NCBI GenBank assembly: GCA_964499865.1
Contig: CAZCPY010000017.1
Coordinates: forward strand, 1-34,052
Direction of reading: 5' to 3'
DNA length: 34,052 bases
DNA from: JANOGU01 sp964499865
GTDB lineage: Bacteria; Pseudomonadota; Alphaproteobacteria; Rhodobacterales; Rhodobacteraceae
Part shown: piece after piece, positions 16,338-24,241 of the stretch
Numbering within the stretch: position 1 is the stretch's first letter
How the letters are laid out: every line of letters begins with the position of its first letter
Made by a program: the position numbers and the translations under genes
Notes under the pieces: generated by a model
The model's database searches: none
The model's input: the letters and a program-made list of their open reading frames with translations, nothing else
Told to the model about the DNA's origin: nothing

Positions 16338-17482
16338 ATGATGCGCCTGATCCCGCGTGGCCTTCTGGTGCTGGTCCTGGTGCTGGCCGGTCTCGCGGTC
16401 TGGAAACGCGGGGAACTGGGGCGGCTGCGGGCGGGCTGACGCTGTTCGACGCAGACAAGGTGGTGGCGAACTTCAGCCAGATGGACCGTGCCTTCGTCAC
16501 CGTGCCCCTGCCGCGCGGCGACGGGCCGGTGATGCCGTTGCCGGCGGGGGCACCCATGGCCCTGCCCGCGGGCACGGACGACTGGCTGACCCGCCGCGCC
16601 GCGACCTCGCTGCTGGTGCTGAAGGACGGCCAGGTCGTGCACGAGGCCCATTTCCGGGGCACCACGGCCGAGGATCGCCGGATTTCCCGGTCGATGGCGA
16701 AAAGCTTCCTGTCGGTGCTGTTCGGCATCCTGGACGCGGAAGGCCGCATGCCGGCGCTGGACACGCCTGTCAGCGACGCGGTGCCGGCGCTGGCCGGCAC
16801 CGGCCATGACGGGGTGACGCTGCGCCGGATCCTGACGATGATCTCGGGCGTGACCTTCAACGAGGACTACCTGGATTTCCGGAGCGACATCAACCGCATG
16901 GGCCGCGCGCTTGCGCTGGGTCAGCCGATGGACGCGTTTGCCGCAAGCCTCGGCCCCGGCGCCGACCCGGGCACGCGGTTCCGGTATGTCTCGATCGACA
17001 CCCACGTCCTCGGCATGGTGATCCGCGCGGCGACCGGCGAGGCGGTGGCGGATCTGATGCGCGAGAAGCTGATCGAACCGCTGGGTCTGGAGACGGACGC
17101 CTATTTCATCGCCGACGGGACGGGCGAGCCCTTCGTGCTGGGCGGGCTGAACCTGACCACCCGCGACTTCGCCCGGTTCGGCCAGATGGTGCTGGAGGGC
17201 GGGCGCGGCACCGTGCCCTCGGACTGGCTGGAGGCGAGCACGACCCGACAGGCCGACCTGCCGCCGGAGGGGATGGGCTATGGCTACCAGTGGTGGGTGC
17301 CGCCGGGGCAGGACGGCACCGAAATGATGGCGCAGGGCATCTACGGCCAGTTCATCCGGATCGACCGCGCCCGCGGCGTGGTCATCGTGCGCACCGCCGC
17401 CGACCTGATGTTCCAGGCGCCGGGAGTCGAGGAAGAGAACATCGCGATGTTCCGGGCGCTTGCGGCGGCCGCGGTGCCGTGA
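16338..17482 (+). CDS. serine hydrolase (beta-lactamase/NylB-like), apparent frameshift near 16435
   Basis: A penicillin-binding-protein-like serine hydrolase. The N-terminus is encoded from ATG 16338 (Shine-Dalgarno GGGGAGGAG) as MMRLIPRGLLVLVLVLAGLA, a membrane anchor, followed by WKRGELGRLRAG and a TGA at 16437-16439. The rest of the protein continues one frame away from about 16436 as LTLFDADKVVANFSQMDRAF, which is where similar proteins continue. A single missing G in GCGGGC at 16431-16436 explains the break. The body is intact: SMAKS (SxxK nucleophile), FRYVSIDTHVLG (YxS in place of YxN), and GIYGQFIRID near the end. It may be a sequencing error or a recent inactivation. Its place between binding protein and permeases is unusual; substrate is unknown. 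Confidence 0.75.
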
Positions 17483-17520
17483 CGGCGCGGGGGACGGCGC
17501 ACCCGGCGGCGGCGTCGGCA

Positions 17521-17570
17521 GCGGGGGTTTCACACCCCCGCACCCCCGTGGGGTATTTTGCCAAGGTGAA
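17521..17570 (+). repeat. 3'-end repeat with stem-loop, copy 1
   Basis: CGGGGG (17522-17527) and CCCCCG (17535-17540) form a stem with a 7-base loop, followed by CACCCCCGTGGGGTATTTTG and CCAAGG. The same order recurs on the minus strand at 28268-28322. Each copy follows the stop codon of a gene on its own strand (38 bases after the serine hydrolase here). It is likely a gene-end element with terminator activity. Confidence 0.65.
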
Positions 17571-17634
17571 GGGCGACATGCGGCAGAACTTCGCCATGCT
17601 GCGATTCACGCTTTCCCCCGCATCGCTTGCGCGG

Positions 17635-17647
17635 CTAACATGTCAGT
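17635..17647. promoter_or_regulatory. inverted copy of the operator-like 13-mer at the permease start
   Basis: CTAACATGTCAGT here is the exact reverse complement of 14345-14357. Its ATG is also the first candidate start codon of the permease gene (17640). The core ACATGT is palindromic. It may be an operator, which would favour a later start such as ATG 17649, or a chance match. Confidence 0.4.
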
Positions 17648-18749
17648 CATGAGCGAGAGCGACCGCCTTCATGTGGTGACCGACGACGCGATCCCGGAGT
17701 CGCGCCGGAGGTTCGGCCGCGGGATCGTCTGGGCCGGTTCCGCCCTGCTGGTCGCGGTCGCGCTTGCGCAGGCGCTGCAGGCGGCGGGCGCGCAGGACTT
17801 CGGTTTCGCCAACTGGCGGCCCACGCTGTATGCCTATTGCCTCTGGGCCACGGCGCTGTGCTGGGCGCAGGTGCTGGTGCGGGGCGAGCAGGGCAAGCGG
17901 GTGCTGTTCGTGCTGCCCGCGGCGCTTTTCGTGGTGTCGCTGACGGTGTTTCCGCTGCTGTTCGGGCTGGTCATCGCCTTTTCCGACTGGAACCTGTCGG
18001 CCACCGCGGGCCGCCGGTTCAACGGGCTGGACAACGTCCGCCAGATGTGGGGCGATCCGTTCTACTGGAATGCGCTGGCCAACATGGTCTGGTACACGGC
18101 GGCCATCGTCGTCGAATATGCCATCGCCTTCGGCCTGGCGCTGCTGCTGAACGCGCAGATCCGGGCGCGCAAGTTCTTTCGCGTGGCGTTCCTTCTGCCG
18201 CTGATGCTGTCGCCGGTCGCGGTGTCCTGGATGATCGGCAAGTCGATGCTGGAGCTCCGCTTCGGCCCCATCGCCCGGCTGGCGCGCTGGCTGGGGTGGG
18301 ACGAGCCGTCGTTCTTCGGCTCCGAGATCGTGGCCAAGGCCACGATCATGGTGCTGGACGCCTGGACCTTCATCCCGTTCATGATGATCATGCTGCTGGC
18401 AGGCCTGCAGGCGATCCCGAAGGAGCTGACCGAGGCGTCGCGCGTCGATGGCGCGACGGGGTGGAAGTCGTTCTGGGAAATCACCTTTCCCCTGATGCTG
18501 CCGGTGTCGGTCACGGCGATCCTGATCCGCGTCATCTTCAAGCTGAAGCTCGCCGACATCGTCATCAACCTGACCGCGGGCGGCCCCGGGGGGGCCACGG
18601 ACACGGTGACGTCCTTCATCTTCCGCGAATACCGCGACCGGTCGAACGTGGGCTACGGCACGCTGCTGGCGATGTTCTACCTGGTGCTGATCGTGATCTT
18701 CATGACCGTTCTGATGAAGGCATCGGCCCGCTGGACGGGACCGCGATGA
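17640..18749 (+). CDS. carbohydrate ABC transporter permease (MalF-like)
   Basis: A 369-residue inner-membrane protein with about eight hydrophobic segments (two near residues 30-75, then VLFVLPAALFVVSLTVF and later helices). The cytoplasmic EAA loop, EASRVDGATGWKSFWEITFP, contacts the ATPase. The extra N-terminal helices fit a MalF/UgpA-type permease. The start is uncertain: ATG 17640 or 17649, neither with a strong Shine-Dalgarno. Its TGA overlaps the ATG of the second permease (ATGA). It works with the binding protein at 14541 and the minus-strand ATPase. Confidence 0.9.
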   Translation: MSVMSESDRLHVVTDDAIPESRRRFGRGIVWAGSALLVAVALAQALQAAGAQDFGFANWRPTLYAYCLWATALCWAQVLVRGEQGKRVLFVLPAALFVVSLTVFPLLFGLVIAFSDWNLSATAGRRFNGLDNVRQMWGDPFYWNALANMVWYTAAIVVEYAIAFGLALLLNAQIRARKFFRVAFLLPLMLSPVAVSWMIGKSMLELRFGPIARLARWLGWDEPSFFGSEIVAKATIMVLDAWTFIPFMMIMLLAGLQAIPKELTEASRVDGATGWKSFWEITFPLMLPVSVTAILIRVIFKLKLADIVINLTAGGPGGATDTVTSFIFREYRDRSNVGYGTLLAMFYLVLIVIFMTVLMKASARWTGPR

Positions 18750-19660
18750 GCGCGATCTTCAGGGACGGCGAGGCCGACCGGCAGTTCCGCGCCCGCTGGT
18801 GGACGGGGCGGGTGGCGATCTACGGCGTGCTGATCCTGTGGGCCTTCATCTGCCTGTTCCCGATCTACTGGACGATCACCACGTCGTTCAAGATGGCGCC
18901 CAACGTGATGAAGGGTGCGCTGATCCCCTGGGTGGACTATCAGCCCGCCTGGCTGGGGTGGAAGTCGCTCGGCCTGTCGCCCGACACCATCGGGTCGGAC
19001 TCGACCGTGCGGGACGAGTTCCTGAAGCGGTTCATGAATTCGCTGGTGATCTCGCTGTCGGCCTCTGCTCTGGCGGTGGTGCTGGGGTCGCTGGCGGCCT
19101 ATGGCCTGTCGCGGTTTTCCTACCGCTGGGGCTGGATGAAGAACGACGACATCTCGTTCTTCTTCCTGTCGCAGCTGATCCTGCCGCCGGTGGTGCTGGC
19201 GCTGCCGATGCTGGTCCTGTACCGCGAGGTGGACCTGCTGGACAGCCGGATCGGGCTGATCCTGCTGTATGCGCTGACGGTTCTGCCCATCGTCATCTGG
19301 ATCATGCGCGACCAGTTCGCCGGCATCCCGACGGAACTGGAAGAGGCGGCCCTGGTCGACGGGCTGTCGGTCTGGGGGGCGTTCCTGACGATCATCCTGC
19401 CGATCGCCCTGCCCGGCATGGTCGCGGCCTTCATCCTGAGCCTGGTGCTGACCTGGAACGAATACTTCTTCGCCGCGCTGCTGACCTCGACCCGTGCCAA
19501 CACGCTGCCGGTGATGGTGGCCAGCCAGACCGGCAGCCAGGGCATTTCCTGGTGGTCGATGGCGGCGCTGTCCACCGGCGCGATCCTGCCGCTGGTGGTG
19601 ATCGGCGTGGTGCTGGAGCGGTTCATCATCAAGGGCATGGCTGCGGGCGCGGTGAAGTAG
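18746..19660 (+). CDS. carbohydrate ABC transporter permease (MalG-like)
   Basis: A 304-residue permease with about six transmembrane segments. The N-terminal helix YGVLILWAFICLFPIYW is followed by a periplasmic loop and the core helices from FMNSLVISLSASALAVVLG. The EAA motif is EEAALVDGLSVWGAFLTIIL. The C-terminus ends with the usual short basic RFIIKGMAAGAVK tail. This pairs with the MalF-like gene by a four-base overlap, so the two subunits are made together. Substrate unknown. Confidence 0.92.
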   Translation: MSAIFRDGEADRQFRARWWTGRVAIYGVLILWAFICLFPIYWTITTSFKMAPNVMKGALIPWVDYQPAWLGWKSLGLSPDTIGSDSTVRDEFLKRFMNSLVISLSASALAVVLGSLAAYGLSRFSYRWGWMKNDDISFFFLSQLILPPVVLALPMLVLYREVDLLDSRIGLILLYALTVLPIVIWIMRDQFAGIPTELEEAALVDGLSVWGAFLTIILPIALPGMVAAFILSLVLTWNEYFFAALLTSTRANTLPVMVASQTGSQGISWWSMAALSTGAILPLVVIGVVLERFIIKGMAAGAVK

Positions 19661-19729
19661 GAGCCCTGACGCCCTTTCCCCCGTCCCGGCCCTGCGCTAG
19701 AGGGGGAGCCTTCTGCAAGGAGGCCTCAG

Positions 19730-20752
19730 ATGGGCTACAGGGTCGTCGTCGCGGGGGCCACGGGGAACGTGGGCCGCGAAATGCTGAACATCCTCGCCGA
19801 GCGGGAATTTCCCGTGGACGCGATCGCCGCGCTTGCCAGCCGCAAGTCGCTGGGCACGGAAGTGTCGTTCGGCGACCGGACCCTGAAGACCCGCGACCTC
19901 GACACCTTCGACTTCACCGGATGGGACATCGCGCTCTTTGCCGTGGGATCGGAGGCCACCAAGGTCCATGCGCCGAGGGCCGCCGCGGCGGGCTGCGTGG
20001 TGATCGACAACTCCAGCCTCTACCGCTACGACCCGCAGGTGCCGCTGGTGGTGCCCGAGGTGAACGCCGATGCGGTGATGGGCTACAAGGCCCGCAACAT
20101 CATCGCCAACCCGAACTGTTCCACCGCACAGATGGTGGTGGCGCTGAAGCCGCTGCACGACCGGGCGCGGATCAGGCGGGTGGTGGTGTCCACCTACCAG
20201 TCCGTTTCGGGCGCCGGGAAGGAGGGGATGGACGAGCTGTGGAACCAGACAAAGGCGGTCTACAACCCCACCGACGACGTGCCGCCGAAGAAGTTCCAGA
20301 AGCAGATCGCCTTCAACGTGATCCCGCAGATCGACGTGTTCCTGGATGACGGCTTCACCCGGGAAGAATGGAAGATGGTGGCCGAGACGAAGAAGATCCT
20401 CGATCCCAGGATCAAGGTCACGGCGACCTGCGTCCGCGTGCCGGTCTTCGTCGGCCATTCCGAAGCGGTCAACGTCGAGTTCGAGGACCCGATCGACTGG
20501 CAGGAGGCGACCGACATCCTGCGCGAGGCGCCCGGCGTCCTGGTGGTGGATAAGCGCGAACCCGGCGGCTACATCACGCCGATCGAATGCGTGGGCGAAT
20601 ATGCCACCTACGTCAGCCGCATCCGGCAGGATTCGACGGTGGAAAACGGCATCTCGATGTGGGTCGTATCCGACAACCTGCGCAAGGGGGCGGCGCTGAA
20701 CGCGGTGCAGATCGCGGAAGTGCTGGGGCAGAGGGCGCTCAGGAAAGGGTGA
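19730..20752 (+). CDS. asd: aspartate-semialdehyde dehydrogenase
   Basis: Converts aspartyl phosphate to aspartate semialdehyde with NADPH, the branch point for lysine/diaminopimelate, threonine and methionine. The 340 residues are standard. The Rossmann motif is VVVAGATGNVGREML at the N-terminus, the catalytic Cys130 lies in IIANPNCSTAQM, and YQSVSGAGKEGM and GHSEAVNVEFE are further family motifs. It has an excellent Shine-Dalgarno (AAGGAGG) and begins 69 bases after the permease. It is a housekeeping gene and probably not part of the transporter operon. Confidence 0.96.
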   Translation: MGYRVVVAGATGNVGREMLNILAEREFPVDAIAALASRKSLGTEVSFGDRTLKTRDLDTFDFTGWDIALFAVGSEATKVHAPRAAAAGCVVIDNSSLYRYDPQVPLVVPEVNADAVMGYKARNIIANPNCSTAQMVVALKPLHDRARIRRVVVSTYQSVSGAGKEGMDELWNQTKAVYNPTDDVPPKKFQKQIAFNVIPQIDVFLDDGFTREEWKMVAETKKILDPRIKVTATCVRVPVFVGHSEAVNVEFEDPIDWQEATDILREAPGVLVVDKREPGGYITPIECVGEYATYVSRIRQDSTVENGISMWVVSDNLRKGAALNAVQIAEVLGQRALRKG

Positions 20753-20753
20753 T

Positions 20754-20771
20754 CGCCCCACTTGCGGGGCG
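20754..20771 (+). terminator. short hairpin after asd
   Basis: CGCCCC (20754-20759) pairs with GGGGCG (20766-20771) around a six-base loop, directly after the asd stop. No T-run follows, so termination would be weak. A GGAGGA Shine-Dalgarno for the next gene lies 37 bases downstream. Confidence 0.3.
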
Positions 20772-20819
20772 GCGGCGCGCGTCTGACACTTCGGCCGATC
20801 GTGGCCCGGAGGATCCTTG

Positions 20820-22457
20820 ATGCGCGCGCTGCTTCTGTTGACGACCATCCTTGCCACGCCGGCGCTCGCCGACAGGCTGGAGGTCACCGCCCCGGTGACG
20901 GGGGTGGTGCTGTATCTGGACGGCGCCACGGTCACGCGGACGGCCAGCTTCGCCGCACCCGGGCCGGGGGTTCACGAGATCGTCGTCGCAGGCCTGCCCC
21001 GGGACGTCGACCCCGCGACGCTGCGGGTGCAGGCGCCCGGGGGGGTGACGGTGGGTGCCGTCAGCCTGGCCGAGGCGCGCGCCCCCGCGACCGAGATTGC
21101 CGAAAGTGACGCCATGCGCGCCGCCAGGGCCGAGGTGGAGCGGCTCGAGGCCGCGGTGCAGGCCGCCCGCCGCGCCCAGGCCGACCTGCGCGCGGGGGCC
21201 GAGGTGGCGGCGGCCAAGGTCGATGTCCTGACCGGCCTTGCCACGGCCCGGGCGGACGGCGCGCCGCTGCCGGGGGTCGAGGCGCTGCAGGCGATCGGCA
21301 CCCTGATCGCGGCCGAGATGGCCGCCGCGCGCAAGGCCGCGCTGGACGCCGAGGACGCCATCGCCGCGGCCGACCGCGCCTTGCAGCCGGTGCTGAAAGA
21401 CCTGGCGCGGGCACAGGCCGCGGTCGCGGCGCTGTCGGCGCCGCCCGAAGACGGGCCGGTGCTGGTGCTTCAGGTGCAGGCCGCGGCGGCCGGGGAGGTG
21501 GCGCTGGCGATCGAGACGGTAACAGGGTCCGCCGGATGGTCGCCCGTCTACGACCTGCGGCTGACGCGCGACCCCGACGCGCTGGCCATCGCGCGCGGCG
21601 TCATGGTGCGGCAGGACACGGGCGAGGACTGGCAGGGTGTCGCGCTGACGCTGTCCACCGCCCGGCCTTCGGCGCAGGCCGCGCCCTCAGCGGTCTGGCC
21701 CGACCTGCGGATGATCTACCCCGGGGCGCCGCCGCAGCCGCTTGAGATGTCCGACGCCATGGCCGCCGGCGCACCGGCGCCGGTGATGGTGGCCGAGGCG
21801 GCGCCCGATGCGGCGCGCTTCGGCTTCGACGCGGGGATGCAGGGCACCGTCTTTACCTTCCGCTTCCAGGCGCCGGTCGATGTGCGGTCGGGCGCGGATG
21901 CGCTGCGGCTGGCGATGGACGACCTGGCGGCCGAGGTCGACCTGCGGGCGGACGCCGTGCCGCTGCTGGACGCCACCGCCTTCCTCGTGGCCGAGATGAC
22001 CAACGCCACCGGCCAGCCGCTGCTCCCGGGCCCGGCGATGCTCTATGCCGAAGGCGCGCTGGTCGGCGGCACCGACCTGCCGCTGGTGGCGGATGGGGAT
22101 ACGCTGGACCTCGGTTTCGGTGCCATCGACGGGCTGGTGCTGTCGCGCGAGGTGCCGTCGCGGTCGGAAGGGGAGCAGGGGATCCTTTCCACCTCGAACC
22201 GGCGGACGGAACGGGCGGTCCTGAAGGTGCAGAACCTCACCGGCCAGCCCTGGGAGGTCCGCGTGACCGACCGCGTTCCCTATTCCGAACAGGACGATCT
22301 GGCGATCACCTGGGAAGCCTCCCCCGCGCCCGCTACCGACAGTGCCGATGGCCGACGCGGCGTGCTGACCTGGGACCTTGCGGTGGCGCCGGGGCAGACG
22401 GCCGAGATCGTGCTGGAAACGGAACTCGCCTGGCCCGAGGGGATGGTGCTGCCGTAG
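20820..22457 (+). CDS. DUF4139/MuiA-family exported protein
   Basis: A 545-residue protein of the mucoidy-inhibitor A type. The signal peptide MRALLLLTTILATPALA is cut before DRL. A DUF4140-like N-terminal domain follows (TGVVLYLDGATVTRTASF, GLPRDVDPATLRV). Residues about 95-220 form an Ala-rich coiled coil, and the C-terminal DUF4139 domain includes AGWSPVYDLRL, QDTGEDWQGVALTLSTARP and NLTGQPWEVRVTDRVPYSEQD. Start at ATG 20820 (TTG 20817 rejected) because GGAGGA at 20808-20813 is well placed. The biochemical role is unknown. Confidence 0.87.
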   Translation: MRALLLLTTILATPALADRLEVTAPVTGVVLYLDGATVTRTASFAAPGPGVHEIVVAGLPRDVDPATLRVQAPGGVTVGAVSLAEARAPATEIAESDAMRAARAEVERLEAAVQAARRAQADLRAGAEVAAAKVDVLTGLATARADGAPLPGVEALQAIGTLIAAEMAAARKAALDAEDAIAAADRALQPVLKDLARAQAAVAALSAPPEDGPVLVLQVQAAAAGEVALAIETVTGSAGWSPVYDLRLTRDPDALAIARGVMVRQDTGEDWQGVALTLSTARPSAQAAPSAVWPDLRMIYPGAPPQPLEMSDAMAAGAPAPVMVAEAAPDAARFGFDAGMQGTVFTFRFQAPVDVRSGADALRLAMDDLAAEVDLRADAVPLLDATAFLVAEMTNATGQPLLPGPAMLYAEGALVGGTDLPLVADGDTLDLGFGAIDGLVLSREVPSRSEGEQGILSTSNRRTERAVLKVQNLTGQPWEVRVTDRVPYSEQDDLAITWEASPAPATDSADGRRGVLTWDLAVAPGQTAEIVLETELAWPEGMVLP

Positions 22458-22459
22458 GG

Positions 22460-22473
22460 CGGGGTTCACCCCG
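22460..22473. terminator. small hairpin between convergent genes
   Basis: CGGGG (22460-22464) and CCCCG (22469-22473) pair across a four-base loop in the 30-base gap between DUF4139 and soeC. The stem is symmetrical, so it could serve both strands, but there is no T-run. Confidence 0.3.
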
Positions 22474-22487
22474 TCTCGGCCTGCTGC

Positions 22488-23339
22488 TCACCGCCGCCCG
22501 TAATACAGGCCGACGACATGCTCGGCCTCGGCGAAGAACAGCCAGCGGGCGGCCAGCGCGCCCGCGAGGTGGACCACGGCGGCGACCGGGGTGACCGCCA
22601 CCCCCGGCCCCGCCACCAGCAGCGCCGTAGGCACCACCCCCGCGGCCAGGACCGCGATCACCCGCAGGCGCGCGGCGTGGCGGCGGCCGACGACGTGGAT
22701 CATCTCGCGCAGCAGGTAGGTGTCGCCGGTGTGCGGCCATTCGAAGACCGCGACCTGCCCCTGCAGGCCGGTCGCGGTGCCCATCGTCTGCCCGGCCCGC
22801 GCGAACTGCCCGTCGCCCAGCCGGAACGCCGCCATGAGCACCCCGGCCAGCCCCAGCGCCAGCAGCGGCGCCTCGGGCCGCGCGGCCAGGATTGCGCCCC
22901 CCGTGGCGGCAAAGGCCAGAAACAGGGCGGGGGTCGTCCAGTGGTGCCAGCGCGGCACCGCCCTGATCTGGGTGTAGATCATCGCCGTGGCCAGCACCGT
23001 TGCCACCGCCAGCACCGCCCCCGGCAGGGCCAGCGTCCGGCGCAAGGGCATGCCCAAGATTTCGCCCAGCGCCACGGGCGCCAGCGCCGCCAGCGTCGCG
23101 GCGGCCGCCCAGGCCTCGCGCGACAGCCAGCTCGTGCGCCACTGGGTGAAGGCAAGAAGCGCCCGCTGCGGGTTGCCGAGGTGGAAGGTCGAGGCGAGAA
23201 GCCCCGCCACCGCCAGCCCGTAGGCCAGCGCCCAGGACCAGAAGGCCGCCCCCGGCGGCGCCAGCGCCAGCACCGCCATCAGGCCGAAGCCCGCGCCCGA
23301 CAGGACGGTGAAGACGATGACCGACGGGGCGGGATGCAT
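22488..23339 (-). CDS. soeC: sulfite dehydrogenase membrane anchor, DmsC/NrfD-like (SoeC)
   Basis: A 283-residue membrane protein with about eight hydrophobic helices, the first opening MHPAPSVIVFTVLSGAGFGL. The STFHLGNPQRALLAFTQWRTSWLSREA motif region is characteristic of DmsC-type anchors that pass electrons to or from quinone. In SoeABC it anchors the cytoplasmic SoeAB and gives sulfite electrons to the quinone pool. It lies 164 bases behind soeB, and the gap contains a hairpin repeat, so it may be less tightly coupled than soeA-soeB. DMSO reductase anchor is the generic alternative. Confidence 0.85.
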   Translation of the reverse strand: MHPAPSVIVFTVLSGAGFGLMAVLALAPPGAAFWSWALAYGLAVAGLLASTFHLGNPQRALLAFTQWRTSWLSREAWAAAATLAALAPVALGEILGMPLRRTLALPGAVLAVATVLATAMIYTQIRAVPRWHHWTTPALFLAFAATGGAILAARPEAPLLALGLAGVLMAAFRLGDGQFARAGQTMGTATGLQGQVAVFEWPHTGDTYLLREMIHVVGRRHAARLRVIAVLAAGVVPTALLVAGPGVAVTPVAAVVHLAGALAARWLFFAEAEHVVGLYYGRR

Positions 23340-23381
23340 TCAGCCTCTCCCGTTGCGGGACGCCGGGCCGCAAGGCGCCTG

Positions 23382-23420
23382 CCTCCCCCCTCGTGGGGGA
23401 GGGTTGGGGTGGGGGGGCGC
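23382..23420. repeat. GC-rich hairpin repeat with G-rich tail, copy 2
   Basis: CCTCCCCC (23382-23389), loop CTCGT, then GGGGGAGG (23395-23402), followed by GTTGGGGTGGGGGGGCGC. It matches the copy at 8922-8960. It lies inside the soe operon, between soeB and soeC, where it could reduce downstream expression or protect the upstream mRNA. Confidence 0.65.
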
Positions 23421-23503
23421 TCCGGTCGGGACCGGGCCTCTGCCTGCCTGCATGGGGAAACCGGGGCGCCTGACCGACACCGCGGAGACATGGGACCGGG
23501 CAC

Positions 23504-24241
23504 TCATCCCGGCAGCTTTCCCAGCAGCCGGTCGAGCCAGCCTGCGAAGCCCGTCGCCGGCACGTCGAGCAGCGGCGCGAGCGGGCTCGCCTGCACCGGG
23601 CCCTTGGCGCGGGGCGGCAGGTACTTGTTGACCGGTTTGGTGCCCATGCCCGGCATCAGGTCCACCCCGCCGCGGTCGGCGACCAGACGGGACACGGCGC
23701 TTTCGGGGTCGGCGAGGTCGCCGAAGTGGCGCGCGCCGGTGGGGCAGGTGCGCACGCAGGCGGGTTCGCGGTCTTCCGGCGCAAGCGCCGTGTTGGCGAT
23801 GCGGTCGACGCAGAGCGTGCATTTCTTCATCACGCCTTCCGCCGGATCCATCTCGCGCGCGCCGTAGGGGCAGGCCCAGGCGCAAAGGCCGCAGCCGATG
23901 CAGGCGCTTTCGTTCACCAGCACGATCCCGTCCTCGGCCCGCTTGTAGCTGGCCCCGGTGGGGCAGACGGTGACGCAAGGCGGGCTGTCGCAGTGCAGGC
24001 AGGACCGCGGGAAGTTCACGATCTGCGGCGGGGCATCGGGCGTCGCCACCTGGTAGGAATGCACGCGGTTGAGGAAGACGCCTTCCGCGTTCCCATATGG
24101 GTCGGCGTCCGACAAGGGCACGCCGTAGCCCTGGTCGTTCCAGCCCTTGCAGGCGGTCACGCAGGCATGGCAGCCGACGCAGGTGTCAAGGTCGATGACC
24201 AGACCCAGCGACCTGGCGGTGGTGGCGGGCAGGGCGGTCAC
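23504..24241 (-). CDS. soeB: sulfite dehydrogenase iron-sulfur subunit (SoeB)
   Basis: A 245-residue ferredoxin-like electron-transfer protein. Four cysteine groups are visible: CVGCHACVTACKGWN (residues about 19-33), SCLHCDSPPCVTVCPTG, CIGCGLCAWACPYG and KCTLCVDRI with ACVRTCPTG. They should bind four 4Fe-4S clusters. No export signal is seen. The start is GTG 24241, overlapping the soeA TGA (GTGA). It connects the molybdenum subunit to SoeC. The family also includes PsrB/DmsB, so the SoeB call rests on the neighbours and on the lack of a Tat signal in SoeA. Confidence 0.87.
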   Translation of the reverse strand: MTALPATTARSLGLVIDLDTCVGCHACVTACKGWNDQGYGVPLSDADPYGNAEGVFLNRVHSYQVATPDAPPQIVNFPRSCLHCDSPPCVTVCPTGASYKRAEDGIVLVNESACIGCGLCAWACPYGAREMDPAEGVMKKCTLCVDRIANTALAPEDREPACVRTCPTGARHFGDLADPESAVSRLVADRGGVDLMPGMGTKPVNKYLPPRAKGPVQASPLAPLLDVPATGFAGWLDRLLGKLPG

